A DNA stretch of 64,000 nucleotides. Origin: Azomonas macrocytogenes (lineage in GTDB: Bacteria; Pseudomonadota; Gammaproteobacteria; Pseudomonadales; Pseudomonadaceae). The notes beneath the pieces are model-generated. The model worked only from the letters and a program-made list of their open reading frames with translations. It ran no database searches and had not been told where the DNA came from. The position numbers were made by a program, and so were the translations under genes. The first letter of the stretch is position 1; every line of letters begins with the position of its first letter. Below are positions 17,606-29,256 of this stretch, piece after piece. The stretch covers positions 372,001 through 436,000 of the forward strand of contig NZ_JACHXI010000001.1 in NCBI RefSeq assembly GCF_014191985.1. The letters run 5' to 3'.

Positions 17606-18892
17606 ATGAAAACTGTCTCCAAAGGATCGGCCGCGACGCTACTGACCTTCGCGCTTGCCGCACAGACGGCCGCCGCCGAGTCCACCTGGGTGACCAGTTG
17701 GACGGCCAGTCCGCAGCCGGTCTGGGGATTGGACTTCCTGTTTCCCACCCATGCCCCGGCCGTGCTGCGCGACCAGACCGTGCGCCAGGTAGCACGCCTC
17801 AGCCTGGGAGGATCACGCCTGCGCCTCGTGCTGTCGAATGCCTATGGTGAGCGGCCGTTGACCGTCGGCGGTGCCACGGTCGCGTTGTCCGGGGCGCCAA
17901 CCACCACCGTCGCAAACCATCTGCGTAGCGTCACCTTCGGCGGCCAAACGAGCGCGACGATCGCGCCCGGCGCGCCGCTGCTCAGCGATCCGGTCGAGCT
18001 GCCAGTGCCCACGCTGGCTCAAGTGACCGTCAGCCTCTATCTGCCAAGCGAAACGCCGGTCAGCACCTTTCACTGGGATGGGCGGCAAACCGCCTGGATC
18101 GTGCCAGGTGACCAGACGAGCGCCCCGGAGCTGGATACCGCACAGGATCAGGCGCAAAGCACCACAACCCGCTTGCTGCTCAGCGGCATCGAAATCGAGG
18201 CCGCCCCGTCGGCGCAAGCGGTTGCGGTGATCGGCGATTCCATCACCGACGGGGCCACCGCCAGTCTGGACACGGACAGCCGCTGGCCGGACTTCCTGGC
18301 CACCCGCCTGGCCCCGCACGGTGTAGCAGTGATCAACGCAGGCATCTCCGGCAGCCGGCAGTTATCCGACGGCATGGGCGTCAATGCGCTGGCCCGGCTG
18401 GAGCGCGACGTGCTGGCCCAACCTGGCGTGCGCAGCGTCGTCGTACTGCTGGGCATCAACGACATCGCCTGGCCGGGAACGGCCTTCGCGCGACAGACGG
18501 CACAGCCGGCGCTGGACGCGCTGGTCGCGGGCTACCGGCAATTGATCGAACGTGCGCGCAGCCGTGGCCTGCGCGTGATCGGCGCGACGCTGACGCCGTT
18601 CGCAGGCGCGCTGCCCGATACCCCGTTGGACGATTACTGGAACCCCGACAAAGACGCGCTGCGCCAACAGGTCAATATCTGGATTCGCGACAGCGGCGCC
18701 TTCGACGCAGTGATTGATTTCGACGCGGTGACACGCGATCCGGCCAACCTCGCCCAGCTCGATCCGCGCTTCGATTCCGGCGACCACCTGCACCCAGGCG
18801 ACGCCGGTAACCACGCCATGGCCGAGTCCATCAACCTCGACGATCTGCTGCCGGGCCTCGCCGCCCGGTCCGTTACCTCTCAGGAGCACTGA
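17606..18892 (+). CDS. Secreted SGNH/GDSL esterase
   Basis: The product (428 residues from the ATG at 17606) has a Sec signal peptide (MKTVSKGSAATLLTFALAAQTAAAES), a ~180-residue beta-rich N-terminal part, then a GDSL hydrolase domain: block I VIGDSITDG with the nucleophile S212, block II Gly in NAGISGSRQ, block III LLGINDI, and block V DHLHPGDAGN with the catalytic Asp/His. This two-part layout matches the XynE-like esterase group that deacetylates polysaccharides or related esters. Starts at 17591 or further upstream are possible. Only 4 bp separate it from the next gene. Confidence 0.85.
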   Translation: MKTVSKGSAATLLTFALAAQTAAAESTWVTSWTASPQPVWGLDFLFPTHAPAVLRDQTVRQVARLSLGGSRLRLVLSNAYGERPLTVGGATVALSGAPTTTVANHLRSVTFGGQTSATIAPGAPLLSDPVELPVPTLAQVTVSLYLPSETPVSTFHWDGRQTAWIVPGDQTSAPELDTAQDQAQSTTTRLLLSGIEIEAAPSAQAVAVIGDSITDGATASLDTDSRWPDFLATRLAPHGVAVINAGISGSRQLSDGMGVNALARLERDVLAQPGVRSVVVLLGINDIAWPGTAFARQTAQPALDALVAGYRQLIERARSRGLRVIGATLTPFAGALPDTPLDDYWNPDKDALRQQVNIWIRDSGAFDAVIDFDAVTRDPANLAQLDPRFDSGDHLHPGDAGNHAMAESINLDDLLPGLAARSVTSQEH

Positions 18893-18896
18893 CACC

Positions 18897-20003
18897 ATGC
18901 TATTCACCCCCTACCGACTTGGCGGCCTGGAGCTGCCCAACCGCATCGTCATGCCACCGATGACCCGCTCACGCGCCAGCCAGCCTGGCGACGTACCCAA
19001 CACGTTAATGGCCGAGTACTACCATCAGCGTGCTTCGGCCGGATTGATCGTCAGCGAGGGCACGCAAATCAGCCAGCAGGGCCAAGGCTATGCCTGGACG
19101 CCCGGCATTCATAGCCGCGAACAGGTCGCCGGCTGGCGTGGCGTGACCGACGCGGTACACGCAGCCGGCGGGCGCATCTTCGCGCAGTTGTGGCACGTCG
19201 GCCGCGTGTCGCACGTCGCGCTGCAACCCGATGGTGCAGCGCCGGTGTCGTCCTCACCATTGGTTGCCGAAGGCGTGAAGGTTTTCATCGATCCCGAAGG
19301 CCGCGGCCCCGAAGCCGGTGTTGGAGAGATGGTGCAGCATTCGGCACCACGTCCCCTGTCCGAAACCGAGATCGCCGGCGTGGTGCAGGACTACGCCCGT
19401 GCCACGGCCAACGCACTGGAGGCCGGATTCGATGGCGTGGAACTGCACGGTGCCAACGGCTACCTGATCAATCAGTTCATCGACTCCCGAGCCAATACGC
19501 GCACCGATGGCTATGGCGGCTCGCTACCCAATCGGTTGCGCTTCCTGCGCGAAGTCACCGAAGCGGTGGTGGCGGTTGCGGGCCGCGAGCGCGTCGGCGT
19601 GCGCCTGGCACCACTGACCACCCTGCAGGGCGCGGTGGACGACACGCCCCAGGCCACCTATCTCGCCGCCGCCAAGGTGCTTGACGACATCGGCGTGGCC
19701 TACATCCACATCGCCGAGGCGGACTGGGAGGATGCTCCGGACATGCCGGCAGCGTTCAAGGAGGCACTGCGTCTGATCTATCGCGGCACGCTGATTTATG
19801 CCGGCAAGTACACGCAAGAACGCGCCGAGACAGCCTTGCGCAACGGTTGGGCTGACCTGATCGGGTTTGGTCGGCCGTTTATCGCCAACCCCGATTTGCC
19901 GGAACGCTTGCGGCAGGGACTGGCATTGAACGAACCAGACAGCGAACGCTTCTTTGGTGGCGGCGCGGCTGGTTACACCGATTATCCAGGGGCTGTCCGA
20001 TGA
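18897..20003 (+). CDS. nemA: Old Yellow Enzyme family alkene reductase
   Basis: The 368-residue FMN enzyme has MPPMTRSRA near the N terminus, the flavin Gln in IFAQLWHVGR, the substrate-binding His/Asn pair in VELHGANGYLINQF, DSRANTRTDGYGGS and the C-terminal IGFGRPFIANPDLPERL. It matches N-ethylmaleimide reductase/xenobiotic reductases, which reduce activated C=C bonds or nitro esters with NADPH. It forms an operon with the upstream esterase and likely answers to the divergent LysR. Its stop lies ~35 bp from the truncated intron, so its 3' flank has been rearranged. Confidence 0.9.
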   Translation: MLFTPYRLGGLELPNRIVMPPMTRSRASQPGDVPNTLMAEYYHQRASAGLIVSEGTQISQQGQGYAWTPGIHSREQVAGWRGVTDAVHAAGGRIFAQLWHVGRVSHVALQPDGAAPVSSSPLVAEGVKVFIDPEGRGPEAGVGEMVQHSAPRPLSETEIAGVVQDYARATANALEAGFDGVELHGANGYLINQFIDSRANTRTDGYGGSLPNRLRFLREVTEAVVAVAGRERVGVRLAPLTTLQGAVDDTPQATYLAAAKVLDDIGVAYIHIAEADWEDAPDMPAAFKEALRLIYRGTLIYAGKYTQERAETALRNGWADLIGFGRPFIANPDLPERLRQGLALNEPDSERFFGGGAAGYTDYPGAVR

Positions 20004-20035
20004 GCGCCGGGTATCCGCCCCGCGTTTGGCAGGCA

Positions 20036-20356
20036 TCTGACTTACAGTATTTCACATCAACCTCGGCTTGCACCGTCACCCTTTCAGGCACAAAGCGAGA
20101 TCTCCCCAGGGAAGAACGCAATCCTTCACCGTACAACCCTCGGATCTACGCTGCCGCTCCTTGGCCACGAGAGCGTTGCGGTTGCTTGCCCGCTCGCTCC
20201 GGTCGGCATTTCGATTCTTGTTCATCGGCTCGCGGCTTCGCTCCACGCTTCCTGCCCACACGCGGTCATTCTTATGCAGTTGCGCTTCACTTCGTTCGCC
20301 GTGGTCAACTTACGATGGGACTTTCACCCACAAGATTGCGTCCATGCAGGGCGCAC
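20036..20356 (-). mobile_element. Truncated group II intron (5' domain I fragment, class C type)
   Basis: Read on the minus strand, the element begins GTGCGCCCTGCATGG at 20356, a group II intron 5' end, and contains GGGTGAAAGTCCC and GCGCAACTGC, as in class C introns of proteobacteria, then continues to about GTAAGTCAG near 20036. The start lies directly after the T run of the pnp terminator, the typical class C target. No reverse transcriptase reading frame, domain V or domain VI follows: the sequence runs straight into the end of the Old Yellow Enzyme gene. It is therefore a dead 5' remnant of ~320 bp. The assignment rests on remembered intron sequence, not a covariance search. Confidence 0.68.
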
Positions 20357-20360
20357 AAGC

Positions 20361-20384
20361 AAAAAGGCCCCGAAGGGCCTTTTT
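20361..20384 (-). terminator. Rho-independent terminator of the rimP-pnp operon
   Basis: AAAAAGGCCC-CGAA-GGGCCTTTTT on the plus strand, i.e. a GC-rich stem flanked by A and T runs on both sides. It lies 19 bp beyond the pnp stop on the minus strand and could act in both directions. It is also the probable landing site of the intron. Confidence 0.85.
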
Positions 20385-20402
20385 GGATCAAATAGGTCGA
20401 AT

Positions 20403-22511
20403 TCAGGCTCCGGAAGCTTCGGCAGCAGCCACATCCTTGATGGAGAGCTTGATCCGGCCACGATTATCTACATCGAGAACCAGAACCTTGATTTCCTGAC
20501 CTTCTTTCAGCACATCGGTGACCTTTTCGATCCGCTGGTCACTGATCTGCGAAATATGCACCAGGCCGTCCTTGCCAGGCAGGATGTTCACGAAAGCACC
20601 AAAATCGACGATGCGCTCGACACGTCCGACGTAGATCTTGCCGATTTCCGCTTCTGCAGTAATACCCAGGACACGCTGCCTAGCGGCCTCTGCAGCTTCT
20701 TTGGTCTCGCCGAAGATCTTGACCGCGCCATTATCCTCGATATCGATCGAAGCCTTGGTTTCCTCGCAAATGGCACGAATGGTCGCGCCACCCTTGCCAA
20801 TGACATCACGGATCTTGTCCGGATCGATCTTCATGCTCAGCATGGTTGGCGCGTTAGCAGACAACTCGCTACGTGATTGCGCAATGACCTGATTCATCTG
20901 CCCCAGGATATTCAGGCGTGCTTCCAGAGCCTGATTCAGGGCAATTTCCATGATCTCCTCGGTAATACCCTGGATCTTGATGTCCATCTGCAGAGCAGTA
21001 ACCCCATCAGCGGTTCCGGCCACCTTGAAGTCCATGTCGCCCAAATGATCCTCGTCACCCAGGATGTCGGTCAGTACGGCAAACTTGTCGCCTTCCTTAA
21101 CCAACCCCATGGCGATACCGGCAACCGGAGCTTTCATCGGTACACCGGCATCCATCAGTGCCAGAGATGCGCCACACACGGAAGCCATGGAGCTCGATCC
21201 GTTCGATTCGGTGATCTCCGAAACAACGCGAACACTGTAGGGGAATTGACTTTCATTCGGCAGCATGGCCTGTACGCCACGCCGCGCAAGACGCCCATGG
21301 CCGATTTCACGACGCCCGGCACTACCCATGCGGCCACATTCCCCGACAGAGAACGGCGGAAAGTTGTAATGCAGCATGAAGGCATCCCGGCGCTCCCCTT
21401 CCAGCGTATCGAGCACCTGAGCATCGCGCGCCGTACCCAACGTCGCCACGACCAGCGCCTGGGTCTCGCCACGAGTGAACAGGGCCGAGCCATGAGTCTT
21501 GGGCAATACCCCGACTTCGATCTTCAACGGTCGAACGGTGCGGTTGTCACGGCCATCGATTCGCGGTTTGCCGTCGACGATATTTTCACGCACGGTACGG
21601 TATTCGATTTCGCCAAAGGCTCCTTTGACATCCTCGCTGGAGGATTTGCCTTCTTCATCACCGGCCAGCTTCGCCACGACCTGGTCACGCAATTCGTCGA
21701 GACGATTGTAGCGATCTTGCTTCGAAGTGATGGTATAGGCTTGGGAAATGGCCTCACCGAATTCGCTCTTGATGGCATCGAGCAGCTCGGTTTTCGCGAC
21801 TGGCGGCTCCCAGTTCCAGGCTGGCTTGCCCGCTTCGGCAGCAAACTCCTTGACCGCTTGGATAACGGCTTGGAATTCCTGGTGAGCGAACAGTACAGCA
21901 CCCAGCATCTGGTCTTCAGTCAACTCTTGCGCTTCGGATTCAACCATCAATACAGCGGTTTCGGTGCCTGCCACGACCATGTCCAGCCGCGAAGCCTTGA
22001 GCTGTTCATAAGATGGGTTCAGCAAATAACCGGTTTCCTCGTGATAACCGACCCGGGCCGCACCGACGGGGCCGCTGAAAGGAATACCGGAAATGGCCAG
22101 GGCGGCGGACGTACCGATCAGGGCTGCAATATCCGGATCGATCTTCTTGCTGGTGGAAACCACCGTGCAAACCACCTGCACTTCATTCAGGAAGGCTTCC
22201 GCGAACAGTGGGCGAATCGGTCGGTCGATCAGACGTGAAGTCAGTGTCTCTTTCTCGGAAGGGCGGCCTTCACGCTTGAAAAATCCACCAGGAATGCGGC
22301 CGGCAGCATAGGTCTTTTCCTGATAGTGCACGGACAGCGGAAAGAACCCCTTGCCTGGATCAGCCTGCTTGGCAGCAACGACGGTGACTAGAACGCTGAC
22401 ATCGTCATCGATAGAAACCAGAACAGCTCCGGAAGCCTGGCGAGCGATACGGCCAGTCTCCAGGGTGACGGTCGATTGACCGAATTGAAATTGCTTGGTT
22501 ACCGGATTCAC
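20403..22511 (-). CDS. pnp: Polyribonucleotide nucleotidyltransferase
   Basis: The 702-residue product has two RNase PH domains (first with SVDDD-type start [13 protein letters not shown], second with [15 protein letters not shown] and [20 protein letters not shown]), a KH domain ([20 protein letters not shown]) and a C-terminal S1 domain ([20 protein letters not shown]). It degrades RNA phosphorolytically from the 3' end, often in the degradosome with RNase E. I chose the GTG at 22509-22511, with GAAGGA 6 nt upstream, which gives the usual pseudomonad length. It is the last gene of the operon. Confidence 0.97.
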   Translation of the reverse strand: MNPVTKQFQFGQSTVTLETGRIARQASGAVLVSIDDDVSVLVTVVAAKQADPGKGFFPLSVHYQEKTYAAGRIPGGFFKREGRPSEKETLTSRLIDRPIRPLFAEAFLNEVQVVCTVVSTSKKIDPDIAALIGTSAALAISGIPFSGPVGAARVGYHEETGYLLNPSYEQLKASRLDMVVAGTETAVLMVESEAQELTEDQMLGAVLFAHQEFQAVIQAVKEFAAEAGKPAWNWEPPVAKTELLDAIKSEFGEAISQAYTITSKQDRYNRLDELRDQVVAKLAGDEEGKSSSEDVKGAFGEIEYRTVRENIVDGKPRIDGRDNRTVRPLKIEVGVLPKTHGSALFTRGETQALVVATLGTARDAQVLDTLEGERRDAFMLHYNFPPFSVGECGRMGSAGRREIGHGRLARRGVQAMLPNESQFPYSVRVVSEITESNGSSSMASVCGASLALMDAGVPMKAPVAGIAMGLVKEGDKFAVLTDILGDEDHLGDMDFKVAGTADGVTALQMDIKIQGITEEIMEIALNQALEARLNILGQMNQVIAQSRSELSANAPTMLSMKIDPDKIRDVIGKGGATIRAICEETKASIDIEDNGAVKIFGETKEAAEAARQRVLGITAEAEIGKIYVGRVERIVDFGAFVNILPGKDGLVHISQISDQRIEKVTDVLKEGQEIKVLVLDVDNRGRIKLSIKDVAAAEASGA

Positions 22512-22670
22512 GGTTTTTCCTTCTCTATATTGCCTCTGGGGAAATTGCCAGGAATGACGGGAATCGGACCCGGGCAATCCTGAAAAACCCGGGGCCGGAA
22601 GCAAGGAAGCTGGAAGCAGGCACAAAATCCTGCTTCCAGCTTCCGATCCCAGCTGCGGGCGGCTTGCGCC

Positions 22671-22940
22671 TTAGCGACGCAGGCCCAGGCGGCCGATCAG
22701 GCTACTGTAACGAGTAGTATCCTTGCCTTTCAGGTAATCCAGCAGCTTACGACGCTGGTTGACCATGCGGATCAAGCCACGGCGAGAATGGTGATCCTTG
22801 CCGTTGGCCTTGAAGTGCTCCTGGAGCTTGTTGATATTAGTAGTCAATAATGCAACCTGCACTTCCGGCGATCCGGTATCGCCTTCGGCCAGTTTGTACT
22901 CGTTAACGATCTGGGCTTTTTCTTCAACACTAAGTGCCAT
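22671..22940 (-). CDS. rpsO: 30S ribosomal protein S15
   Basis: The 89-residue product starting [33 protein letters not shown] and containing [21 protein letters not shown] is a typical S15, which binds 16S rRNA early in assembly of the 30S platform. The ATG at 22938-22940 follows AGGGAGCC. It lies between truB and pnp, as in most gammaproteobacteria. Confidence 0.97.
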   Translation of the reverse strand: MALSVEEKAQIVNEYKLAEGDTGSPEVQVALLTTNINKLQEHFKANGKDHHSRRGLIRMVNQRRKLLDYLKGKDTTRYSSLIGRLGLRR

Positions 22941-23060
22941 TTCGGGCTCCCTACAGTGAACAGGCCGGGACTCGCATCCCGAGTTGATTGAAGAGGTGTG
23001 ACCGTGCCTGCCGACAGCCACCCTCGAATCCCCCTACGCCTGGCGCAACGAGATTATCGG

Positions 23061-23978
23061 TCATTCAGACCGAACCAGACGACGAGGTGCCAGACGCCCA
23101 TCGTCACTCACCTCGCCGATACCGATGAAGCGGCCATTGTGATCCTGAACTCTGATCATGCCGAATTTTGGAATATCCGGCGCCCATACTGGCTGGCCAT
23201 GCAACCAATAATAGGAAGTATGCTCGGACAACGTTAGCAAAGGCCAATGCTCCAACGCACTATCGACTGGCAGTAGAAATCCATCGAGAGCTTCTGCTCC
23301 CCCCTCTTCATGCGCCCGCTCCAGGACATCCAGCGTGATTGCAGAAAGTACCTCGAACGGCCCTGCCAGGGTTCGCCGCAATTGTGCGACATGTGCGCCA
23401 CATCCAAGCTCGCGTCCGATATCCTCGACTAGCGTGCGAATATAGGTTCCCTTGCTGCAGGCAACCGCCAGTCGGACTCGGTCGCCATCCCAATCGAGCA
23501 CATCGAGGCGGGAAATGGTAACAGAACGAGCTTCCCGATCCACTACTTCGCCAGCTCGAGCCAATTTATACAGTGGTTGACCGTCACGCTTCAGAGCCGA
23601 GTACATCGGCGGAATCTGCGCAATGTCACCACGAAAAGTCGCCAGAATGCTTTCCAAACGGGCCGGAGTAACATCGACGGGTTTACGCTCGGTCACTTCT
23701 CCCTCGGCATCGCCCGTAGTAGTGGCTATGCCCAGTTGCATGACTGTCTCGTAACCCTTGTCGGATTCCAGCAAATATTGGGAGAACTTGGTTGCCTCGC
23801 CAAAGCACAAAGGCAGGACGCCTGTCGCTAGTGGATCAAGACTTCCGGTATGGCCAGCTTTTTCCGCATTGAATAACCAGCGGACTTTCTGTAAAGCGGC
23901 ATTGGAAGTCATCTCTCTGGGCTTATCCAGCACGAGCACGCCATCGACCTTGCGCCGGATACGCTTTACCTGAGCCAT
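23061..23978 (-). CDS. truB: tRNA pseudouridine-55 synthase
   Basis: The 305-residue product has the TruB core: [14 protein letters not shown], the catalytic D48 in [15 protein letters not shown], the KGYE segment and a Tyr in IPPMYSALK, then the C-terminal PUA-like region with [13 protein letters not shown]. It converts U55 of the T-loop of all elongator tRNAs to pseudouridine. The start is 3 bp from the rbfA stop, so the two are translationally close. Confidence 0.96.
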   Translation of the reverse strand: MAQVKRIRRKVDGVLVLDKPREMTSNAALQKVRWLFNAEKAGHTGSLDPLATGVLPLCFGEATKFSQYLLESDKGYETVMQLGIATTTGDAEGEVTERKPVDVTPARLESILATFRGDIAQIPPMYSALKRDGQPLYKLARAGEVVDREARSVTISRLDVLDWDGDRVRLAVACSKGTYIRTLVEDIGRELGCGAHVAQLRRTLAGPFEVLSAITLDVLERAHEEGGAEALDGFLLPVDSALEHWPLLTLSEHTSYYWLHGQPVWAPDIPKFGMIRVQDHNGRFIGIGEVSDDGRLAPRRLVRSE

Positions 23979-23981
23979 CCG

Positions 23982-24371
23982 TCAATCCTCCGAAGCATCA
24001 TGGTGCTTACTACGATCTTCGGCCACGGCCCGCTCGATCAATGCGGAAAGCTCTGTACCGCGACGGATGCTGGCATCGTAGTGAAAGTGCAGTTGCGGTA
24101 CGGTTCGCACCTTCATTGCCTTGCCTAGTTGCATGCGCAGGAATCCGGCAGCGTCCTGGAGAATATCCAGGCTTTCAGCGATCTGGCTGCTGTCATCCTG
24201 GCTCATCACCGTGGTGTAAACCTTGGCATGTGCAAGATCCCGACTGACCTCGACTGCCGTAATGGTCACCATCGCCAGGCGCGGATCCTTGATCTCGCGT
24301 TGGATCAACATTGCCAGCTCGCGCTGGATCTGATCGCCGATACGCTGGGTACGGCTATACTCTTTCGCCAT
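23982..24371 (-). CDS. rbfA: Ribosome-binding factor A
   Basis: The 129-residue product starts [20 protein letters not shown] and contains the KH-like fold core [28 protein letters not shown] and [19 protein letters not shown]. RbfA matures the 5' end of 16S rRNA and is needed for cold adaptation. The start at 24369-24371 is chosen by family alignment; the open frame upstream to 24440 is not protein-like. Confidence 0.95.
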   Translation of the reverse strand: MAKEYSRTQRIGDQIQRELAMLIQREIKDPRLAMVTITAVEVSRDLAHAKVYTTVMSQDDSSQIAESLDILQDAAGFLRMQLGKAMKVRTVPQLHFHYDASIRRGTELSALIERAVAEDRSKHHDASED

Positions 24372-24496
24372 TTCAAACTCGCAACAGCTGCGGCTCGCAC
24401 CGGAAGCTGAAAAACTGTGAACACAAGGCACAAGCGGCAAGCCAGTGACAGTGCGCGAACGCTCTGCCCTAACCTGCCGCCTGCACCTGTAGCCGC

Positions 24497-27025
24497 TTAG
24501 AGACTACGTGCTACCTGGACTTTCTCGAAGACCTCGATCTTGTCGCCGACTCGTACATCGTTATAACTCTTCACGCCGATACCGCACTCCATTCCGGCAC
24601 GAACATCGGAAACATCGTCCTTGAAGCGACGTAACGATTCGAGTTCGCCCTCGAAAATCACCACATCATCACGCAGAACGCGAATCGGGCGATTCCGGTA
24701 GACATTTCCTTCAGTCACCATGCAGCCAGCGATCGCACCGAACTTGGGCGAACGGAATACATCACGAACCTCGGCAATGCCGAGAATATTTTCGCGAACA
24801 TCGCTACCCAGCATGCCCGACAGGGCTTTCTTCACATCTTCGATGATGTCGTAGATGACGTTGTAGTAACGAAGATCCAACCCTTCCTGCTCGACGATTT
24901 TCCGCGCACCAGCATCAGCGCGTACGTTAAAGCCGAACAGCACAGCATTAGATGCTAGAGCCAGGTTGGCATCGCTTTCGGTGATACCACCGACACCGCC
25001 ACCGATGACCCGAACCTGCACTTCGTCGTTACCCAGATCGGATAAGGCTCCCTGCAGAGCTTCCAGTGAACCGCGAACGTCTGACTTGAGTACCAGGTTG
25101 AGCGTTTTCTTCTCATCCTGCCCCATGGTCTCGAAGATGTTTTCGAGCTTGGAAGATTGCTGACGAGCCAGCTTGACCTCGCGGAACTTGCCCTGACGGA
25201 ACAACGCAACCTCGCGTGCCTTTTTCTCGTCGGCGACAACCGTTAGCTCATCGCCTGCCTCAGGTGTACCGTCGAGACCGAGGATCTCCACCGGGATACA
25301 GGGACCAGCTTCGCGAACTGGCAAACCATTCTCGTCGAGCATGGCTCGCACACGACCATAGTTTACGCCACAAAGCACCATGTCACCTTGGCGAAGCGTA
25401 CCGTTCTGTACCAGCACGGTAGCGACCGGACCACGTCCCTTATCCAAACGAGACTCGATCACCACGCCACGTCCGGGAGCATCAGGTATGGCTTTGAGCT
25501 CAAGAACTTCGGCCTGCAACAGTATCGACTCGAGCAATGCATCAATACCCGTTCCAGCCTTGGCAGAGACGTGGACGAACTGGGTGTCGCCACCCCATTC
25601 CTCCGGGATCACCTGGCGTGCAGCCAAATCATGCTTTATCCGATCCGGATCAGCGTCCGGCTTATCGATCTTGTTCACCGCAACAACAATGGGTACACCA
25701 GCAGCCTTGGCGTGCTGGATAGCCTCTTCTGTCTGCGGCATCACCCCATCATCGGCGGCAACGACCAGAATAACGATATCGGTAGCCTTCGCTCCGCGCG
25801 CACGCATGGCCGTAAACGCGGCATGACCGGGAGTATCGAGGAAAGTCACCATTCCTCGGTCGGTATCCACATGATAGGCACCGATATGCTGAGTGATACC
25901 ACCTGCCTCGCCAGCCGCCACCTTGGCACGCCGGATATAGTCGAGCAATGAGGTCTTACCATGGTCGACGTGGCCCATTACGGTCACAACCGGCGCCCGG
26001 TTGACTGCCTCGCCTTCAAATTTCAGCGACTCGGCCAACTGCTCTTCTAGAACGTTATCGCTCACCAACGTGACTTTGTGCCCGAACTCTTCGGCCACAA
26101 GCTGCGCAGTCTCCCGATCAAGCACCTGATTGATGGTTACTGGCGACCCCATCTTGAACATGAACTTGATGACTTCGGCAGCCTTGATCGACATTTGCTG
26201 AGCCAGCTCAGAAACCGTAATGGTCTCACCCAGAGAAATATCCCGAACTAGCGGGCCGGTCGGGCTCTGGAAGCCGTGCTGATTGCGTTTCTTCAGTTTG
26301 GCCTTGCCGCGTCCACCACGACGGCCGAAACCTTCACCTTCTTCATCATCCGTACGAACGGTACGAGCGGCCGATGGCGCTTTGGTTTTCAATGAAGGGC
26401 GATGCTGGGCATGCTTGCGATCACGACGGTCATCGTCATCGGTACGGTCTTTTTCGACGCGACGAGGAGGTTCTTCCTTCTTACGCTCCTCGATTGCCGG
26501 TTTGGGATAGGAAACCGATGCATCTACAGTTGCAGGCGGTGCTGCAACGACCTGCGCCGGCTTGCTTGTCGTCTTCTCAGCTAGCGCTGCAGCAGCTTTG
26601 GACTGATCCTCAGCAATGCTACGAGCTTCAGCTTCGCGCCGAAGGCGGGCTTCTTCTTCCGATTTCAAGCGAGCAGCTTCCTCAGCAGCCTGCCGAGCTT
26701 CAAGCTCGCGCTGTTTTTCAGCTTCGCCTTCGTCGGTATTTCGCTTGACGTATGTCTTTTTCTTGCGTACTTCGACACTAATCGTCTTGCTACCTGCCAC
26801 TTTGAGCTTCGTCGTAGTTTTGCGCTGCAGAGTAATCTTGCGTGGCTCCTCGTGCCGGTCGCCATGGCTGCTCTTGAGATGAGTCAGCAGGGCTTGTTTC
26901 TCGCTATCGGTCACTACTTGATCAGCACTGCTGTGAGACAATCCTGCCTCACGCATTTGCTGCAACAGTCGCTCGACCGGTGTGTCGACCACCAAGGCCA
27001 GTTCTTTCACCGTGACTTGCGTCAT
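24497..27025 (-). CDS. infB: Translation initiation factor IF-2
   Basis: The 842-residue product has the IF2_N domain ([28 protein letters not shown]), a long charged Glu/Arg/Ala-rich linker, a second IF2_N-like segment, and a GTPase domain starting near residue 350 with [20 protein letters not shown] and NKIDKPDAD, followed by the C-terminal fMet-tRNA binding domains. It brings initiator tRNA to the 30S subunit, which fits the initiator tRNA gene at the head of this same operon. Alternative internal starts (IF2-beta forms) are possible but not placed. Confidence 0.97.
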   Translation of the reverse strand: MTQVTVKELALVVDTPVERLLQQMREAGLSHSSADQVVTDSEKQALLTHLKSSHGDRHEEPRKITLQRKTTTKLKVAGSKTISVEVRKKKTYVKRNTDEGEAEKQRELEARQAAEEAARLKSEEEARLRREAEARSIAEDQSKAAAALAEKTTSKPAQVVAAPPATVDASVSYPKPAIEERKKEEPPRRVEKDRTDDDDRRDRKHAQHRPSLKTKAPSAARTVRTDDEEGEGFGRRGGRGKAKLKKRNQHGFQSPTGPLVRDISLGETITVSELAQQMSIKAAEVIKFMFKMGSPVTINQVLDRETAQLVAEEFGHKVTLVSDNVLEEQLAESLKFEGEAVNRAPVVTVMGHVDHGKTSLLDYIRRAKVAAGEAGGITQHIGAYHVDTDRGMVTFLDTPGHAAFTAMRARGAKATDIVILVVAADDGVMPQTEEAIQHAKAAGVPIVVAVNKIDKPDADPDRIKHDLAARQVIPEEWGGDTQFVHVSAKAGTGIDALLESILLQAEVLELKAIPDAPGRGVVIESRLDKGRGPVATVLVQNGTLRQGDMVLCGVNYGRVRAMLDENGLPVREAGPCIPVEILGLDGTPEAGDELTVVADEKKAREVALFRQGKFREVKLARQQSSKLENIFETMGQDEKKTLNLVLKSDVRGSLEALQGALSDLGNDEVQVRVIGGGVGGITESDANLALASNAVLFGFNVRADAGARKIVEQEGLDLRYYNVIYDIIEDVKKALSGMLGSDVRENILGIAEVRDVFRSPKFGAIAGCMVTEGNVYRNRPIRVLRDDVVIFEGELESLRRFKDDVSDVRAGMECGIGVKSYNDVRVGDKIEVFEKVQVARSL

Positions 27026-27049
27026 GCATTCTTCTCCTCAGGCCACCAA

Positions 27050-28531
27050 TCACTCGAACCAATGGGCTCGGGCGGCCATGATCAACTTGCCGGCACGTTC
27101 TTCGTCGATACCATCTATATCGAGCAAATCATCAATGGATTGCTCGGCCAGATCTTCGCGGGTGATGACACCACGCATCGCCAACTCGACTGCCAGCTCT
27201 TTATGCATGCCATCCAACGCAAGCAGATCATCGGCTGGCTGGGCATCGGCCATTTTCTCTTCATTAGCGATGGCCCTGGTCAAAAGGCAATCTTTTGCAC
27301 GGGCACGCAGCTCATTGACGATATCTTCGTCGAAGCCCTCAATGCCGAGCAATTCCTCCATCGGAACATAGGCAATCTCTTCCAATGCGGTGAATCCTTC
27401 CTCGACCAGTGCCTGCGCCAGTTCTTCATCTACCTTGAGCTCTTCGACAAAGCGAATCAGGATGTCCCCAGTCTCCTTTTCCTGCTTGGCCTGGATATCT
27501 GCTTCGGTCATGACATTGAGCGTCCAACCAGTCAACTGACTGGCCAACCGGACATTCTGTCCACCTCGACCAATGGCTTGGGCAAGATTGTCTTCGGCAA
27601 CGGCGATATCCATGGCATGTGCATCTTCATCTACGATGATTGCTGCCACTTCCGCTGGAGCCATGGCATTGATCACGAACTGGGCTGGATTTTCATCCCA
27701 TAACACGATATCTACCCGTTCACCGCCAATTTCTCCGGAAACAGCCTGTACCCGCGAGCCACGCATGCCGATACAAGCGCCCTGCGGGTCGATACGCTTA
27801 TCTTTAGAACGAACGGCAATCTTCGCGCGCGAACCAGGATCGCGGGAAGCATCCATTATCTCGATCAATCCCTCCGCGATCTCGGGTACCTCGATACGAA
27901 AAAGCTCGATCAACATCTGTGGAGCCGTGCGAGACAAAATCAGTTGCGGCCCGCGATTCTCGCTACGGATTTCCTTAAGCAACGCCCTGATCCTGGCGCC
28001 GACTCGAAAAGTTTCACGGGGAATAATGTCTTCCCGGGCCAAGAGCGCCTCGGCATTATTGCCCAAATCGACAATAACGCTGTCGCGCGTAACCTTCTTG
28101 ACCGTTCCAGAGATGATTTCGAACAGGCGGTCGCGATAGGCATCCACAACTTGGGCCCGCTCAGCTTCACGCACTTTTTGTACGATCACTTGCTTCGCGG
28201 TCTGGGCTGCAATACGCCCAAACTCTATGGATTCTATTTTCTCTTCGACTATGTCGCCGGGCTTAGCATCTGGCTTGGTTTTCTGTGCCTGCTCGATCGT
28301 CAGTTGGGCGGCAGGGCTTTCCAGAAGCGCCTCATCGACGACAGTCCAACGCCGAAAAGTGTCATAGTTACCGCTTTGGCGATTGATAGTTACACGTAGA
28401 TCCACATCCTCTTCGTAGCGCTTTTTGGTAGCAGTGGCCAGAGCCAGCTCCAGCGCCTCAAAAATAACGCTGGCCGGCACGCCCTTTTCGTTGGAAACCG
28501 ACTCAACAACCAGCAGTACTTCTTTGCTCAT
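27050..28531 (-). CDS. nusA: Transcription termination/antitermination factor NusA
   Basis: The 493-residue product has the RNA-polymerase-binding N-terminal domain ([19 protein letters not shown]), an S1 domain ([23 protein letters not shown]), two KH domains ([17 protein letters not shown] and [17 protein letters not shown]) and two C-terminal acidic repeats ([20 protein letters not shown] and [16 protein letters not shown]). It modulates pausing, termination and rRNA antitermination. The ATG at 28529-28531 is chosen by family alignment. It lies between rimP and infB with close spacing. Confidence 0.97.
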   Translation of the reverse strand: MSKEVLLVVESVSNEKGVPASVIFEALELALATATKKRYEEDVDLRVTINRQSGNYDTFRRWTVVDEALLESPAAQLTIEQAQKTKPDAKPGDIVEEKIESIEFGRIAAQTAKQVIVQKVREAERAQVVDAYRDRLFEIISGTVKKVTRDSVIVDLGNNAEALLAREDIIPRETFRVGARIRALLKEIRSENRGPQLILSRTAPQMLIELFRIEVPEIAEGLIEIMDASRDPGSRAKIAVRSKDKRIDPQGACIGMRGSRVQAVSGEIGGERVDIVLWDENPAQFVINAMAPAEVAAIIVDEDAHAMDIAVAEDNLAQAIGRGGQNVRLASQLTGWTLNVMTEADIQAKQEKETGDILIRFVEELKVDEELAQALVEEGFTALEEIAYVPMEELLGIEGFDEDIVNELRARAKDCLLTRAIANEEKMADAQPADDLLALDGMHKELAVELAMRGVITREDLAEQSIDDLLDIDGIDEERAGKLIMAARAHWFE

Positions 28532-28578
28532 CGCACGCCTCGCCTTTTGCAGTCCTTTCGGTTCCGCAGATCCGCAAC

Positions 28579-29037
28579 TCACTCAAACCGGGGAATGATA
28601 TTGGCCTTTTCGATCGTATCGACCGGCAATAAATACTCGTGATCGTCGATCAGCACCACGACATCCTGCTCTTCTATGCCTCGAAGCAGCCCCTGAAAAT
28701 TGCGACGCCTCTCGAATGGCACACGTAGTTTGATCTTTACTTGCTCTCCGGCATGAGCTGCGAATTGTTCAAGAGTGAACAGCGGCCGATCCATGCCGGG
28801 AGAAGATACTTCCAGCGTATATTCAACGCTTATGGGATCTTCGACATCTAGCAGGCTACTTAGCTGGCGACTGACTTTTTCGCAATCTTCTATCAAAATG
28901 CCATTGGCATGATCGATATAAATGCGTAGTAAGGAATGTCGCCCTTGCGAAATGAAGTCGATACCCCAGCACACATACCCAAGGGACTCGACTACAGGAG
29001 ACAGCAAAGCCTGCAACTGTTCTAGCTTGCTAGACAA
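28579..29037 (-). CDS. rimP: Ribosome maturation factor RimP
   Basis: The 152-residue product [20 protein letters not shown]...[18 protein letters not shown] and [13 protein letters not shown] match RimP, needed for 30S maturation. I chose a TTG start at 29035-29037 with GAGGAA upstream, since homologues start with MSSKLEQ at this point; the extension to 29088 would run towards the tRNA terminator. It is the first protein gene of the operon. Confidence 0.94.
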   Translation of the reverse strand: MSSKLEQLQALLSPVVESLGYVCWGIDFISQGRHSLLRIYIDHANGILIEDCEKVSRQLSSLLDVEDPISVEYTLEVSSPGMDRPLFTLEQFAAHAGEQVKIKLRVPFERRRNFQGLLRGIEEQDVVVLIDDHEYLLPVDTIEKANIIPRFE

Positions 29038-29133
29038 CGAAGTTCCTCGTTTTTGGATAATGAAATAAAAAATGGGCAAAACGCCCATTCTCGAAGTTGC
29101 ATCCAGAATGGATACGACTTGACCTCATCTAGC

Positions 29134-29160
29134 AAAAAGCCCCTGTACAGGGGCTTTTTT
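29134..29160 (-). terminator. Hairpin between tRNA-fMet and rimP
   Basis: AAAAAGCCCCTG-TA-CAGGGGCTTTTTT, a textbook intrinsic terminator in sequence, symmetric for both strands. On the minus strand it lies just after the tRNA 3' end and before rimP, so it would end most tRNA transcripts or attenuate read-through into rimP-nusA-infB. NusA-dependent control at this place is known in enteric bacteria; here it is an inference. Confidence 0.82.
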
Positions 29161-29163
29161 AAC

Positions 29164-29240
<77 letters not shown>

Positions 29241-29256
29241 TCTAAACTGGTCATCA

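Noticed and set aside
20000-20499. Open frames of 131-200 codons across the pnp downstream region
   Set aside because: They run through the intron remnant and the terminator hairpin; composition is not protein-like.
20877-22238. 453-codon plus-strand open frame opposite pnp
   Set aside because: Antisense shadow of pnp, which is fully supported by its domains.
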